Shown piece by piece: positions 1 to 12,251 of a stretch of DNA of 64,000 nucleotides (position 1 is its first letter; each line of letters begins with the position of its first letter). The notes beneath the pieces were generated by a model. It saw only the letters and a list, made by a program, of their open reading frames with translations. It ran no database searches and was not told where the DNA came from. The stretch comes from Desmodesmus armatus. Taxonomy: Eukaryota > Chlorophyta > Chlorophyceae > Sphaeropleales > Scenedesmaceae. The position numbers and the translations under genes were made by a program. Location: assembly GCA_007449985.2 (NCBI GenBank), contig VIIQ02000121.1, positions 186,001-250,000 of the forward strand. The letters run 5' to 3'.

Positions 1-700
1 AACGCATTGTGCATGTTTCACTGTACTGCGTATGTTTCACTGTACTGCAAGCTGATTCAAAGAAAAGCCCATGTGTGATTGCCTCCACTGCTGTCGACGC
101 TGTCCATGCACTGAGTATGTGCTTGCAGGACTACTCCCCCTCCAAGCACACACTTAGATGTACACGCACCAGATGTCAGCGTGAATGTCCCGTTGGGCGC
201 AGTCGTTTCCTCTGACACCATTGCACTGCCCCCTGATGCTGCAAAGGCCTGCTGCCAGGTCTGATCCAGCACGGTGGGGCCTGCAATAAGGCAGTTGCCA
301 AACAGCAGCAGTAGTATGCTCAGACAGCATGTGGGTATATCTCAAGACACAATGAGACATCGTTCATGAGACCTAGGACGACAACACTAGCAGCAGAGTC
401 AGATACTCCCTCCCACACCAGCAGCAGCAGACCTGCCCCCATGCTCGCACCTCTCAGCACGCATCTGCTGGCTGAAGCCTCCTGCATGCACTGGATCAGC
501 TCGTCCTGACTGAACACAAGTCGGGCAGGCACCCTGGCAGCGAACTCTGCAGGAAGACTGATGAAGTCGTCTGCCAGGCTCGCAGACACCAACGGCAGCG
601 AGGCGCCAAGGAGCAGGGCCAGCAGCAGTCTAATCAATCTTTGCGGATGAACAGAGCATGTTTCAAAGCAGCGGCGCGTCGAGGCAGCCCGCGAGGACAT
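1..700 (-). CDS. RLK-A, receptor-like kinase, N-terminal part only (partial at window edge)
   Basis: First two exons of a sixth family member; the rest lies to the left of the window. Exon 1 (700-451) starts at the ATG at 700. A GTG-initiated frame extends further upstream, but this ATG precedes a clear signal peptide (hydrophobic LLLALLLGASLPLVSA). The mature start ADDFISLPAEFAARVPARLV matches the equivalent exon of copies C, D and E and ends CVLRG before a GTGCGAG donor, phase 1. Exon 2 (280-170) starts after TTGCAG with GPTVLDQTWQQAFAASGG and ends FTLTSG before GTGCGTG. It aligns with the 102-nt second exon of B to E but is 111 nt long. No kinase is visible, so the kinase identity is inferred from the paralogues. 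It lies head-to-tail upstream of nothing else visible; RLK-B ends 962 nt to its right. Confidence 0.7.
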
Positions 701-1661
701 ACTGCTGCAGGCACCGGTCACGTGTCAGATCCAGGGCTTCACCATTTTGCATGACCACTCTGATACAAACAGACGAATTAAGCAACAATGGGGAAGATGA
801 GTGTTCCGCTGTCCAACAAACCATTTGTCAAGACCGTCTTGAACGGTACGCGGAGCTCCCGGCAGGCATTTACTGCGTTTTTCACAGTTGCCATATCTCA
901 TCAATGTCCACACCTTCAACAAACACCGACCGGTGGCGGTTGATCAGTCCAATGTTCGTTACATACGTCCCTTCACAGCCCAGGAACAGGTGGGGGACAA
1001 TCACCTGAGTGGTGTGGCACAATCACTTGCAGACAAAGCTCAATCACAACCTTCGCAGAACCAGGAACCACGGCCACTTATGGTATACCAATGCTGTTCT
1101 GTACCGAGGTAAGCCCTGGTCACATGTCTCTCAAGCAGCGCATGCGCACAACACCTCATCCCATCTCCAACCTGTTCTGTCCGCACTTGCACAATGAGTC
1201 ACTGACCAGCTGAAGACACGTCAAGCCCAGGCAAGCGCTGCTGTCATGCCAGTCGCTGTTGGCTAGGCAAACAATCAGAAAGCTCCGCCACAGGGGTGGC
1301 GGTCACCAAAGCCCTCCAATGGGTGTAAGCGCAGTCCAAACCATTTCAGCAGCAGCAGCAGTAGAAGTAGTCACCAGTCAGCTGCTCCTGCACGGCAACT
1401 ATGTGATCTGGAGACCACAACCGTACAACCGAGAGCACCACAATGTACCAATAGCCCCTGGTATCAATCAACCAGGACAGATTATCTGGCACCTCTGCTT
1501 GCTTCATGCAGTACACCAACCCTCACTGCAACAGATCATCCGGATCAACTACTGGAAAATTGGGCAAGACGGACATGCGGCTCAACACATTTGTGGTGCG
1601 CGCTCAACACATGCATGCGCATGTGACCATGGTGCCAATGTATAACCCTACTAGTGACTCA
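701..1661. other. intergenic, RLK-A start to RLK-B 3' end
   Basis: About 960 nt between the first exon of RLK-A and the stop of RLK-B. It should hold the RLK-A promoter and the RLK-B 3' UTR. Open frames here are short, rich in His, Gln and Cys, and match no family member. I see no transposon ends, tRNA or strong hairpin. Confidence 0.4.
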
Positions 1662-4600
1662 TCAGTTGGGGAGCCGCAGCCTGCCAGCTGCCTTATCTGC
1701 CAAGGCTGCATCAAGTATAGCGATGTAGGGCTCAAGCGCTGAGCCACCGTCTTCATCTGAGCTGCAGTAGGTTGGCAAGCATCCTGCAAACCCTTTCCCA
1801 TAGGTGTTGACAAAACCCAAGTCCACTGGATGAATCACTGTTATGTCATCCTGCCAGTGCTGCACCTGTGCGCCTGACAACGCCGCTGCTTCAGCTGTTA
1901 GCAGCGCGCCTGTGTAGCTGCCGCCAAAGACACCCAGCCCCGTTGCGTCTCGAATGGAAACAGACACGTCCGCAGTGTTGGTGTACTCCTGGCCAAGGCC
2001 TGAGGAACTCGAAGGCTGCCAGCTTCCATAAGGCAGTGACGCAGCAGCAGCGTGTGCGCTGGGGCCAGCATTGCCAGGAACCTGCGCATGGGCGCCCAGC
2101 AGTTGCTGCCGCACACCTGCTCCCAGCGCAGCAGCAAGTCCTGCTGCAGAGGGTTGAGCAGCAGGGGCAGCAGGCTGTGTGCTGGGCACTGCAGGACCCA
2201 TAGGAAGCATGTTTTGCAGCCCTGCTGGTTGTGGCAGTTGCATGGCTTCCTGAGTGTGCTGATCGTCCTGAGCTGGTGAGCTGTGCACAGTGTGGCTGGC
2301 AGCTGCATCAGCATCCTCCCTGCTGGCTGCCAGCATGCGCAGATAGTGCAACTGCTTGGCTGCTGTGCTGGCCTCAGATTAGCTGGCTGCTGACTCTGAG
2401 TGAGCTGCCTGCCTGGAGCTGTCTCCGTCTGCTGCTGCTCGGGCTTTCCTTGCTGCCATAGACTCCTGCCTGGCCTGTCCCTGCAGCTTCTGCAAGCGTC
2501 GCAGCAGCTGCTGTGCTGTGGGGCGCTGCTCTGGGTCCTCGTGCCAGCAGGAGGTCATGAGCTCAATGTAGCCGGGTGGGCAGTTCAGCGGGACCTCTGG
2601 GCGCCAGTCCTGGTAGGCGATCATGTAGAACATCTGGCCTATGGACAAGCCCTCATCAGAGTCCATGATGCGCTGGCTGCTGAACAACTCCCACACTGTA
2701 GGGCAGGGCAAGGGGCGGCAGTGGTAGGGGCACCATACATGTACGATGGTAGCTTGCATACACTGTATGCATCGGGGTGAATAGCTGTGGCATACATAAG
2801 CAAAGCTGGCCCAGCACAACATGTTAGGGAGCAAAGTTGACAGTAGCCAGTGCCACAGCAGGCCACTCACTCATGAGGCCAAAGGAGTAGATGTCAGTCG
2901 CCTGCGCCATGCGGCCTGACAGCAGCAGCTCCTTGGGCATGTACACAATGGTGCCTGCAGGGCAGGATAACAGCAGATCACCTCAGCAACAGCCCCATAA
3001 CAACTATATTGCCACGTTGCTCCTCTGACTCACGAGTGCCACGCCTTTGCAGCAGCCCATACTGCAACTGTCAGTGGGTGCCACATGCAACTATGCACAC
3101 AAATGAGGGAGGGGACTTTATCTGCTTGCGCAAGAAACACATCGTGCCTTGCAGTGCCAATGCGCAGTGCGCATACCATCATCTACATGTTGTGTCGTTT
3201 TTGCAGTATTGCTGGCGATACTGTTGAGCCAGCATCAACATTGAGATGCAGTGCTCACCGTATGTCCCTGTGCTGACGTGGCTTGCGTTCATGTCCAGCA
3301 CCCTGCTGAGCCCAAAATCAGTGATCTTGCAGCTCACGCCCCTCTGCTCCTTGCCCCCCTTGAGCAGCACATTTGCTGGCTTGAGGTCGCCATGCACCAC
3401 ACCGATGGAGTGCAGGTAGTCTAGGCCTGATGCAGTGTCCAGCAGAGCCTTGTAAATGCCGACCTGGAAAAGACCGGCAGCAGACACATGAAACACTGTT
3501 GCGCACCCTGGCAAGTTGCGCTTGCCTGCACTCGGGCTAGGTGCACATCTAACCAGAAGCACACAGCAGTTTCTGCTTGTCCCAGATCAGCAGGCCCCGC
3601 CATATGCTGACACAGATGCTTGCTGTTCCGAACACAAACACGTATGCGCATGCCATAGCTGGCTGTGCCTGCTCAGCCTTGTCTGTATGGCCTTGCAGGA
3701 TTCCGACCACTAACACGTATGCGCATGCCATAGCTGCCTGCGCCTGCTCAGCCTTGTCTGTATGGCCTTGCAGGATTCCGACCACTAACACGTATGCGCA
3801 TGCCATAGCTGCCTGCGCCTGCTCAGCCTTGTCTGTATGGCCTTGCAGGATTCCGACCACTAACACGTATGCGCATGCCATAGCTGCCTGCGCCTGCTCA
3901 GCCTGTCTGTATGGCTGTGCAGGGTGCCAACACGCCATTGTTGCAGCGCATGCCCGCCGCTTCTGTTGCATACAGCGCCATCAGTACCCCTCACCATGTC
4001 TGGCTGTCCATCTGGCAGCTTCAGCTTGCCCGACTTGACTGTCTTCTCCAAGCTGCCCTTGGGGCAGTACTCCATCACGATCCACGTCTGTACAAGTTCC
4101 TGACAGGCCTGACCCGAGTTAGCGCCACTGCTGCTGTCAGTACTGCTGCTGCTCAGGCGACGAACGTCCCCCTGCTGTGCTGTGTCATCAGCAGGGCTGC
4201 CAGAGATTATCTGGGGGTTGACTACAGCCGAGCGCTGTGAGCTGCTGAGGGTGGAAATGTGGAAGGTCGTCACCTGCACCAGCATCACAGATTGTATTAG
4301 TGTGGCGGAGGAGCTACTTCTCAGTGTTTGGGGCGAAATAGTCAAAACAAGCTGCTCAGCATCTGTTAAAACATTCTCTTGAAACTTAGCACGGCAATAC
4401 AAGATTGTGACGAGCGTAAGAGAGGTGTTACTCTGCCCTCCAGCAGATGCTAAGCTCAGACGCACCAGGTTTGGGTGTGAGATGCTTGTTGCAAACAGCA
4501 TCTCCCGACCAGCGCTGACACGGTTTCCACGGCTGCTGCCGACGCCCTCTGTGTTGCTGTAGTGCTCAATGATCTTTACAGCCACAGGGGTGGCCTTCCA

Positions 4601-7600
4601 ACGGCCTGCAGGCAGGTCAGCGGGACAAATCAGCATAAGGCTATGGCCTATAGGCTGGCTAGCCATTGCAATCCCAGGGTGTCCAGCTCATCACAGCCCG
4701 CCATTGGCACATGTCTGCATGGCAGGCGCCCGCAGTGTGCACACAAACACCTGCAACAGCTGGCCCAGCTGACCTGGAGCCCTGCATGACATCGCGGTCA
4801 AGGGCGCAATGACATTACGTCATCACGCCACAACCCGATGCCCAGGAACAGCTGCACATCATGCGCGGTGTAATCCCTCTTCTCACCTTTGTACACACGG
4901 CCGAAGGACCCAGCCCCCAGCAGTGGCCCCAGCTTGATGTCCCTGAGCACGGCAATGTCAGACCGCGCCTTGAGCATGGCCGAAAGCTCCTCAGTGCGCG
5001 TGCCCGCTGTGCTCATGTTAGCAAATTCTGTTGATGCTGTTCCCCCGCTGCTCACTGCTAAGCTCGCCCATGCAGCACTGCTTGCGAACCCGCTGCTAGA
5101 CACAGTAGGGTTGACTGTGCTGGGGAAGGAATCGTCTGACCTCAGTGAACCGATGCCAGCATGGGTGGTGCCTGCCCCAGCTACAGCTGCAGGTGCTGCG
5201 ATGTCGATAGGTCGGGCAGGGCTGTGTTACGATGGCCAGCCAGTGCTGGGTCGACATTGCCTGCTGGTGTCTTGGTCAGAAGTGGTAGGGTGGATGCCAA
5301 GACTGCACTGGGCGGGCCAGGGTGGCGTGGTGCTGTCATGGCTGGAGCTGACCGTGCGCTGGCAATGTCCCTAGCAGCCTGCGGATTGCACAGCACAACA
5401 AGCAGCACACTGACGATGCATGACAGCATGCAAGTAGAGTATGCGAATTGCGTAATGTATGTGAGAATTGTTGCAAGCATTGCCTGCCGACTGATGCAAG
5501 CAGCAACCAGTCGCCCCCATCAACAAGAAGTCGCGGCAAGTGCGGCAGCCCCTTACTGGGTTGGCCCAAGCTTGTGCTACTTGAACAACAATATCACTGC
5601 AACTGCCACCCTCTTCCACTGCAACTGCCACCCTCCTCAGGCATCATGCTAGCTAGCAGCCAGCGCTGGGTGTGTACACAGCGTGTCACAGAACAGTAGC
5701 AGAGGCAGTGGTAAAAGACACACCTGTGTATCATAATCATTGCCCCCGCTGGCACCGATATGCTTCCCCTCTTCAATGTCCTTGCTTGTTTGCGGTCCGA
5801 CAAGAGCCAGTGCCTTGCGCCGGCGCCGCTTGCACCTCCACAGCAGCAAGGCCACAATTGCCAACAGCATAGCAGCCAGCGGTGCTGCTATGGCTGCGGC
5901 TAGCTGTCCAGGAGACAATCCACCGCCTGCGCACACAAATAAGCCAATCAGGCATCCTTGAGGCAAATGCCTTGAAGACACCGTTCTGATCGCAGAAACT
6001 GCCACATTGCCTGCTTGAAGCAGGCAATCGATCCTCTGACTCACACGATGTGATCAGATCACACAGTTGTGTGCTCCAGCTGCTGCCCACGGTGCTGTGA
6101 CTGCAACAGCCACTGGATACTTGGCAAGGTGTGCTGCTAAGGATTCAGGCACCGCATGCGCACATCCAATGCATCTGCTTTTCCATGGCACAACACAATG
6201 CGCCTCCATGCACGCTTGCAAACACAACTCTGTTACTGTGCCGCACCTGGAGCAGCAGGCGTTCCAGCTCTCTCCACACAGACCACAGTCACGTACTCAT
6301 ACTTGGCAGTCGCATTGCCAGCTGCAATCAGCATTCATAGTGACACATCATGTGCTCAGTAGGTGAATTTGGCAGTACAAGTGCCCATAGCCGAGCAGAT
6401 GTGCTTGATGGGGTTCAGAACACTGCCTTGCCAAAGGACCTCAGGTCCTCAAGCCAGGCTGGCCAGCAGACAAACTAGCCATGCAGTCTGCGGGCTGCTG
6501 CCGTTGCACACAACCAGAAACAACTGCAGCAAACTACTCATTAAAGTTGCACAGGTCCCACAAACTGCACAGCAACAAGAAGCGCCGCCACACGAATAGT
6601 GTGTCAGATGCTGCTGCAGCCGCACTCACCATGCTCTCCTGTGCTGCCATTCTTGACGGCCACTGAAATTGCGATAGGGCCTGCATGCGGTGTGGGCACA
6701 GCCATGCAAAGCGCTTGTGTCGCATCACGCCCAGTTGATGAACATCCGCAAGCATGCTACAGAAAGGCAGTTTGGCAGGCACCAGTCACCACTCTGCAAA
6801 ACAAGCAGCTCACAATTACGCAGCCACTGCTGCATTGCAGCACAAAGCATACACAATATGCCATGCTTGCCATCGCGCAAGCACAATTGGCCGTCAACTG
6901 CACAACTGCACAAGTACGGAGATTTCAAGGTGACACAAACCTGCAGCCAACTCACACACAGATTCCACACACCTTTGATCAGAACTGCCGTTGGGCTCAC
7001 AACACTGATGTTGCTTTGACCAAATGACTGCACGGGAACAGCAAAACAGTACAAACAGCAGGCGCGTTCACTGTCTGGGGCAAGCAACATCGGCACTGGA
7101 CTTCTCTGCGCCATTCGCGGCTACGTCTGTGGGTCCATCCATCTGCATAGGTCCAGGAGCTATAGATCTGTGCAAGTCCAGGCACTACAGTTCGTCCGCC
7201 TTGCAATCGGGCCTTGATTGGCGAGACTCCGTGCATGTCACAGGGCTTACTGCAGCTGCAGGGCCACGGCTCCATCTTGGCAAGACGCAGTACCACTAGT
7301 GGCCAACCATGCACAGCCGACAGCAAACTGCATCATGCCAGTCGCCCGTGCCAATCATCGGCGCCAAAAAAACCCTTGAGCACCTCACCTGTATCAAGAA
7401 CGCCAGGGTCTTCTCCACATATCGCGGGCAACTGTCTGTGTCAGACGGGTTGTGGTACGACCCAGTGATGTTGTAGCCCTGAAACGTGGTGTTGGGTGCT
7501 CCGTTGATAGTAGGCCAGATGCTGACCCCTGACCCCACACTCTGGTAGGGGGTATTGGGGCTGTAGACATAGTCTGACTTCAGCGCAAAGTTGGACATGT

Positions 7601-8444
7601 CCAGATTGCTGACCTGCAGCTGACTGCCAGGCTGCAGGGCTATCACCCCAGCCATGCCGCTCCAGTCCAAGCGTTCAAGGTGCGGCACCGCCACCACATG
7701 GCCGCTGTCATCAGTGCCCATCCCTGCCAGCAAGCAGGAGACATCACGACGTGCACAAGTAGTGAGTCTGGCATGTATGCTGGCTGCATCGATATGAAGC
7801 CCTCTAAGGCACTACATGGTCACCACTACAGGGGCGACGGCCACGCTGCTGCTGTCTCGTCAATTGAAAGAGGAGCACACCGGGCTGGCAGCTTGATGAG
7901 TAACCCTGCTGTCTGCTACCAGTATCAGACAGGCTGGCCCCTGGGGCACATGCTGCAATCCAACAGCCAGCTGGCCACTGCAGTGCTTGCAGCTCACCTG
8001 AGGCAATGGTCAGGTTTGCACGCTGAGGAGAGATCACTGCTGCACCGTAGGTTGCTGGAAATTGGCCTCGCCAGGCACCTGGATCGATCTTGATGGGAGC
8101 TGCATGCAGCAACATTTGGTGTACCTTTGTTGATGGGAGCTGCATGCAGCAACATTTGGTGTACCTTTGTGAGTAGGCTGCAGGTTGTAGTAGGCTGAAG
8201 GTTGTGGGACAACTGCTGCGACCTTGTTCAGCAAGGTGCCCGCGCTGTTCGTTCAGCAGCACGCTGCGTCTGCTCAGCAGCACTTACCTTTCAGCACACA
8301 CAGGTGCATAGCTGCGTTGTTCAAGCAGGCAGCAAGGTCCTGCTGATTCCAAACAAGCATTTGGCTCTGCGATAAGCATGTGGTCCCCCATGTCAAAACT
8401 ACAGCAGCCACCCAGATGAAGGTGGGCCACCCGAACTGCTTCAT
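1662..8444 (-). CDS. RLK-B, receptor-like TKL kinase with premature in-frame stop
   Basis: Putative single-pass surface kinase. Exons read by eye: 8444-8288 (signal peptide, then QMLVWNQQDLAACLN), 8099-7998, 7723-7389 (ectodomain core), 7027-6973, 6680-6630, 6321-6247 (GNATAKYEYVTVVC), 5926-5724 (transmembrane LAAAIAAPLAAMLLAIVALL, then Arg/Lys stop-transfer), about 5223-4887 (Ser-rich linker; glycine loop GAGSFGRVYKG; acceptor uncertain), 4605-4466 (PVAVKIIEH), 4273-3995 (WIVMEYCPKGSLEK), 3463-3259 (HGDLKPANVLL, KITDFGLSRV), 2954-2871 (YMPKELL, DIYSFG), and 2695 to 2379 or 1662. DLKxxN and DFG are intact, so the kinase should be active. Gly replaces Arg before the catalytic Asp (non-RD). A TAA at 2381-2379 ends the frame after the kinase; the same frame resumes and runs to TGA at 1662 with a C-terminal motif shared with C and D. 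It uniquely lacks one ectodomain intron. Confidence 0.75.
2379..2381 (-). other. in-frame TAA splitting the last exon of RLK-B
   Basis: The plus strand reads TTA here, giving TAA in the RLK-B frame right after HSESAAS. The frame stays open on both sides: upstream it encodes kinase subdomains, downstream about 240 codons ending in the family C-terminal motif (GFVNTYGKGFAGCLP). RLK-C and RLK-D have no stop at this point. It may be a nonsense change, a small unspotted intron or a base-call error. Confidence 0.7.
3639..3935. repeat. 75-bp minisatellite, about 4 copies, in an RLK-B intron
   Basis: The unit begins ACGTATGCGCATGCC at 3640, 3715, 3790 and 3865, giving an exact 75-bp period. Copies 2 and 3 are almost identical; copy 1 has a few differences and the last is truncated near 3905. 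It lies in the intron between the exon ending at 3995 and the exon starting at 3463. Because 75 is divisible by 3, it makes a spurious repetitive open frame on both strands, which I do not regard as a gene. Confidence 0.9.
8091..8170. repeat. 40-bp tandem duplication carrying the exon-2 splice acceptor of RLK-B
   Basis: Two perfect 40-bp copies (8091-8130 and 8131-8170), each starting TGATGGGAGCTGCATGCAGC. On the minus strand each copy contains the acceptor GCATGCAG followed by CTCCCATCAA. The copy next to the exon body (exon starting at 8099) keeps the 102-nt length and phase seen in C, D and E. Using the outer copy would add 40 nt and shift the frame. Confidence 0.9.
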
Positions 8445-9150
8445 CACAGTGATGCGGCTGTCGCCAGGCTGTCGTACATCACATCATTTAAAGCTGCTGC
8501 TGCGTTGATCTGCTGCTGGCATGAACAGCGCTGTCTGACACAGACAATCTACAACGGGATTTGATTTTGCGAAAGCGTCCCGCGGATCTCTCTAAATTTC
8601 AGCGAAGCCTTGATGTATGCAACCAAAAGAATGTTTGCACATTCCGCACTCAGCCTTCCACGTTCGTTGCGGTCGTGACGTCACACCCTATGGCCAAAGC
8701 GAGCGATACGCAACGTGCATTCCCAGCATCGAGCAGTCATGACATAGATGTCCGAGAACAATGTTAAATTCAGCACTTCACACTCAGGGTGCCATGCTTT
8801 CGCAACCGCCCGTGACGTCGCCGGCCTTGGCCCCAAACCCCACCACAACTGACACCGGTCTGCAGCTGCAGCAGGTGTGAAACCGACAGCTGCATACATG
8901 CATATGAATTGCCATTGCAACAGAACGATAGCAATGTTGCTCCTTTTATTTGGACTGCGGCGTAGCAACCCCAGCATAATTTCCAGCCTGCCTGGGTGGG
9001 CGCACAAGCACCCCCCCAAAAAATAAACACCAGCACAACTCGAGTACAACAGATATGCTGCGTCAAATAACCAGCCAAAAAATATAAGCACTTGACAAAG
9101 CCAATAGCAGACCGATTGGGTGGGCACAGGGCATGCCGGTGTGCATGCTA
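8445..9150. other. intergenic, RLK-B promoter side and RLK-C 3' flank
   Basis: About 700 nt between the start codon of RLK-B and the stop codon of RLK-C. It contains A/T-richer patches (around 8540-8650 and 9005-9090) and a short C run then A run near 9013-9026. No convincing gene, TATA box or repeat was recognised. Confidence 0.4.
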
Positions 9151-11896
9151 TCATGCACGGCCGGAATGATACAATGAAGACCTCGCAACCGCAGCAGCAG
9201 CAGCCCTGGCTGCAGCTGAAGCCTCCAGAGCTTCAATGTATGGCTGCATACTGGCTGGAATATCATGCCCCGACCCATCAGATAGAGCAAGCTCCGGCAA
9301 GCACCCGACAAACTCCTGACCATACAGGTTGACATAACCAACATCAGTACAGACACTGCTGGCTGTCCGCGACTGCGCAAGCTGCTGTGCTGACAGTGCA
9401 ACAGATCCTGCATGCTGCGCAGCCCAGGCCTCTGCCGCAGGTGAGGGTGCCGCCCCCTGTGATGCTGCTGCATAAACAGCATCATACTGCACATGCGCAG
9501 GCTGAGCTGGGTTGTACTGTTCATACAGGCTGGCACGAGGCTGTTGCTGGTGCTGTTCTCGGCTCCACGTATAAGGCAGAACCTGCATCTCAGGGCCAGC
9601 TGCAGTAAAATTGGACCAGCTGCAGCTGCCTGCACCAACCTGATGCTGAAACATCAATTCGTCCGTTGGTACGTCAGCGGCCGCTGCACCGCTGCAAAGC
9701 TGCGAGGTGGAAGCTGACCCTGACCAACCGTACTCAACCTGCTGCAGGGCACCTGCAGTGTCAGCTGACTGGTCATACGAGGCAGACTGGCTGGTGCGTG
9801 TGCTGAGGGCGCAGCCAACAGTGCCAGCCCCCCGTGATGGCTGGGCACGTGCCTGGCTGACAACAGGGCAAACTTCTTGGGTGTTGCTGCCGCAGCTGTC
9901 TATGTGCACGCTGTCAGCTGACATGCGGTTGCCAGCTGACATGGACGCTACAGCGCCAACTGGCTGGGTGCAGGAGGAAACAGCTTCCACGTGTGCTGTG
10001 TCAGGCTGGCTTGGCTGCATGCTCTGAGGCACACAGGTGGCCAGAGCAGTGGCTGATGCATGGAGCTCAGCAGCACATGGCAAAGGCTCGGTGCTGCCCT
10101 CAGGGTCACAGCTGGCACCTGAGTCTGCACTGCAGGTAGTACCAGCCCTGAACATAGCACAGCACTCCTGCTGGCCTGTCTCCGAGGCACGGCGCGAGCT
10201 ACTGGGCGTTGAGTGAGCATACAGGGTCTGTCCTGCTGGTTGGGTGGCTAGGTGTGCTGAGAGGGGTGCGGGTGCATCCTGCCTGGCCTGTCCCTGCAGC
10301 TTCTGCAGGCGTCGCAGCAGCTGCTGTGCTGTGGGGCGCTGCTCTGGGTCCTCGTGCCAGCAGGAGGTCATGAGCTCAATGTAGCCGGCCGAGCAGTCTG
10401 GCGGGACCTCTGGGCGCCAGTCCTGGTAAGCGATCATGTAGAACATCTGGCCTATGGACAGGCCCTCATCAGAGTCCATGATGCGCTGGCTGCTGAACAA
10501 CTCCCACACTGCAGGATGGGCAGGCATGCAGAGGGGCAGACTGTTCGGAACATATGAGATAAATGTGGGCACATGCATGTTTTTGCGTCACTGCTAACAC
10601 GAGTGCCGTAGGCACAGCACCTGCCCAAGAATTTATTGTGTATAGACTTCATGACAACTGATATAACTGCTATATAGCAAATGCAACAATTCAGAGGCAT
10701 TGGCAACCTGCAATTGGCCTGTTGGTGACAATGTGCCACACGGTGTCACTCACTCATGAGGCCGAATGAGTAGATGTCAGTCGCCTGTGTCATGCGGCCA
10801 GTCAGCAACAGCTCCTTGGGCATGTACACAATGGTGCCTGCAGGGTACAGCAAACATGTCTCAAAAACGATTCCACAGATTCACTTATGTGCCTGCATGC
10901 ACCAGAGTGTGCCAGACATGCCTCATGGAACAACACTGTGACAACATTGTGACCCTGCAAAGTGCATGCAAGCCACACAGTGCATGCAGGCAGTGGACCT
11001 AACCACAGGAGCTCACCGTGTGTTCCTGTGCTGATGTGGCTTGCGTTCATGTCCATCACCCTGCTGAGCCCAAAGTCAGTGATCTTGCAGCTCACACCCC
11101 TCTGCTCCTTGCCCCCTTTGAGCAGCACATTTGCTGTCTTGAGGTCGCCGTGCACCACGCCGATGGAGTGCAGGTAGTCCAGGCCTGATGCAGTGTCCAG
11201 CAAAGCCTTGTAGATGCCAACCTGCGAGCAGAAGAGCAGCAGCAGAGACCTGATTGGTACTACCTACTGCTTAGGAGACACTCAGCATGCCATGGAACAG
11301 CTAAATTAGCTGTGTGGGGCTCACGCCAGGGGCGCTATCACAACGCCAATGCTTGTCGTTTTGCCACCACAAATGCTGGCAAGCAGTGAACTTCTGGGTC
11401 CTGCCTAGGCACTACATGGCCTCGGCACTACATGGCTGCTGTCTTGACACACAGGCTCAACATGGCTTGCCACATGCAGCAAAGCAACAACAATGAGCAC
11501 GGTGCCTCACCATGTCTGGCTGCCCATCTGGCAGCTTCAGCTTGCCCAGCTTGACTGCCTGTTCCAGGCTGCCCTTGGGGCAGTACTCCATCACTATCCA
11601 CGTTTGAACAAGCTCAGGAGGCTCATCACTGCTGCTGCTGTTGGTACTACTGCTGCTGCTGCTGCTCAGGCGGCGGGGGTCCTGCTGCCCCTCTGTGCAT
11701 GTGGAGTCCGCTGTACTGGCAGGAAGGGGCTGTGAGTTGGCTGCTGCGATGCGCTGTGAGCTGCTGAGTGTGGAGATGTGAAAGGTCGTCACCTGCACAC
11801 AGTATGGCGTAAGCCTTGTGAATGAGTCATTTACAGTGGCACACAGGACTGACAGAGCCTCACCAATAGCATGTCAACCACACTGGCAGCTCAATG

Positions 11897-11901
11897 GGTG
11901 G
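11897..11901. other. target-site duplication GGTGG, left copy
   Basis: GGTGG directly precedes the left LTR and recurs right after the right LTR at 17935-17939. Five bases is the usual duplication made by Ty3/gypsy integrases. It confirms the element borders. Confidence 0.9.
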
Positions 11902-12221
11902 TGTTGAGAGCTGTGGAACGCTCTGTCAGTGCGTGCATGCCAAGACTAGACTTTCCTATGACTTTGGATGCCATAAAGAGAGTCTGGGCTCGGACTCAGG
12001 GAATCCTGTGAACGACGAGGTTACCAATGACCGAACAAGATAACAGATACAACTGGAAATGATGTAGGAAAGATAACCAGAAGGAATTGGAAGTGTCGAG
12101 CATGAGCGCAGGGCTCGTGCTTGATGCCGAAAGGTCGACTGGCCTTCGACCGACCAACCGGATTACGGTTGTGACAGGCCGTTGACAACCAAAAGATAAA
12201 GTATCGAGCTTACTCATAACA
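11902..12221 (-). repeat. 3' LTR of the chromovirus (320 bp)
   Basis: Starts TGTTGAGAGC and ends CTCATAACA on the plus strand. It matches the copy at 17615-17934 at every position I compared. It follows the polypurine tract on the minus strand, so it is the 3' LTR of the element. Confidence 0.95.
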
Positions 12222-12226
12222 TCACG

Positions 12227-12237
12227 CCCCCCCTTTT
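12227..12237 (-). other. polypurine tract of the chromovirus
   Basis: On the minus strand the sequence just upstream of the 3' LTR is AAAAGGGGGGG followed by CGTGA and the LTR. This is the expected place and composition for the plus-strand primer. Confidence 0.75.
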
Positions 12238-12251
12238 CAACGCCAATGTCC

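Noticed and set aside
3549..4038. Long repetitive open frames on both strands (25-residue repeats).
   Set aside because: They come from a 75-bp minisatellite inside an RLK-B intron; exons on both sides are in another context and no start or domain supports a protein.
8560..9150. Plus-strand frame 8561-8767 and minus-strand frames to 9154 as genes.
   Set aside because: Short, no domain, no family similarity; they lie in the spacer between RLK-B and RLK-C.
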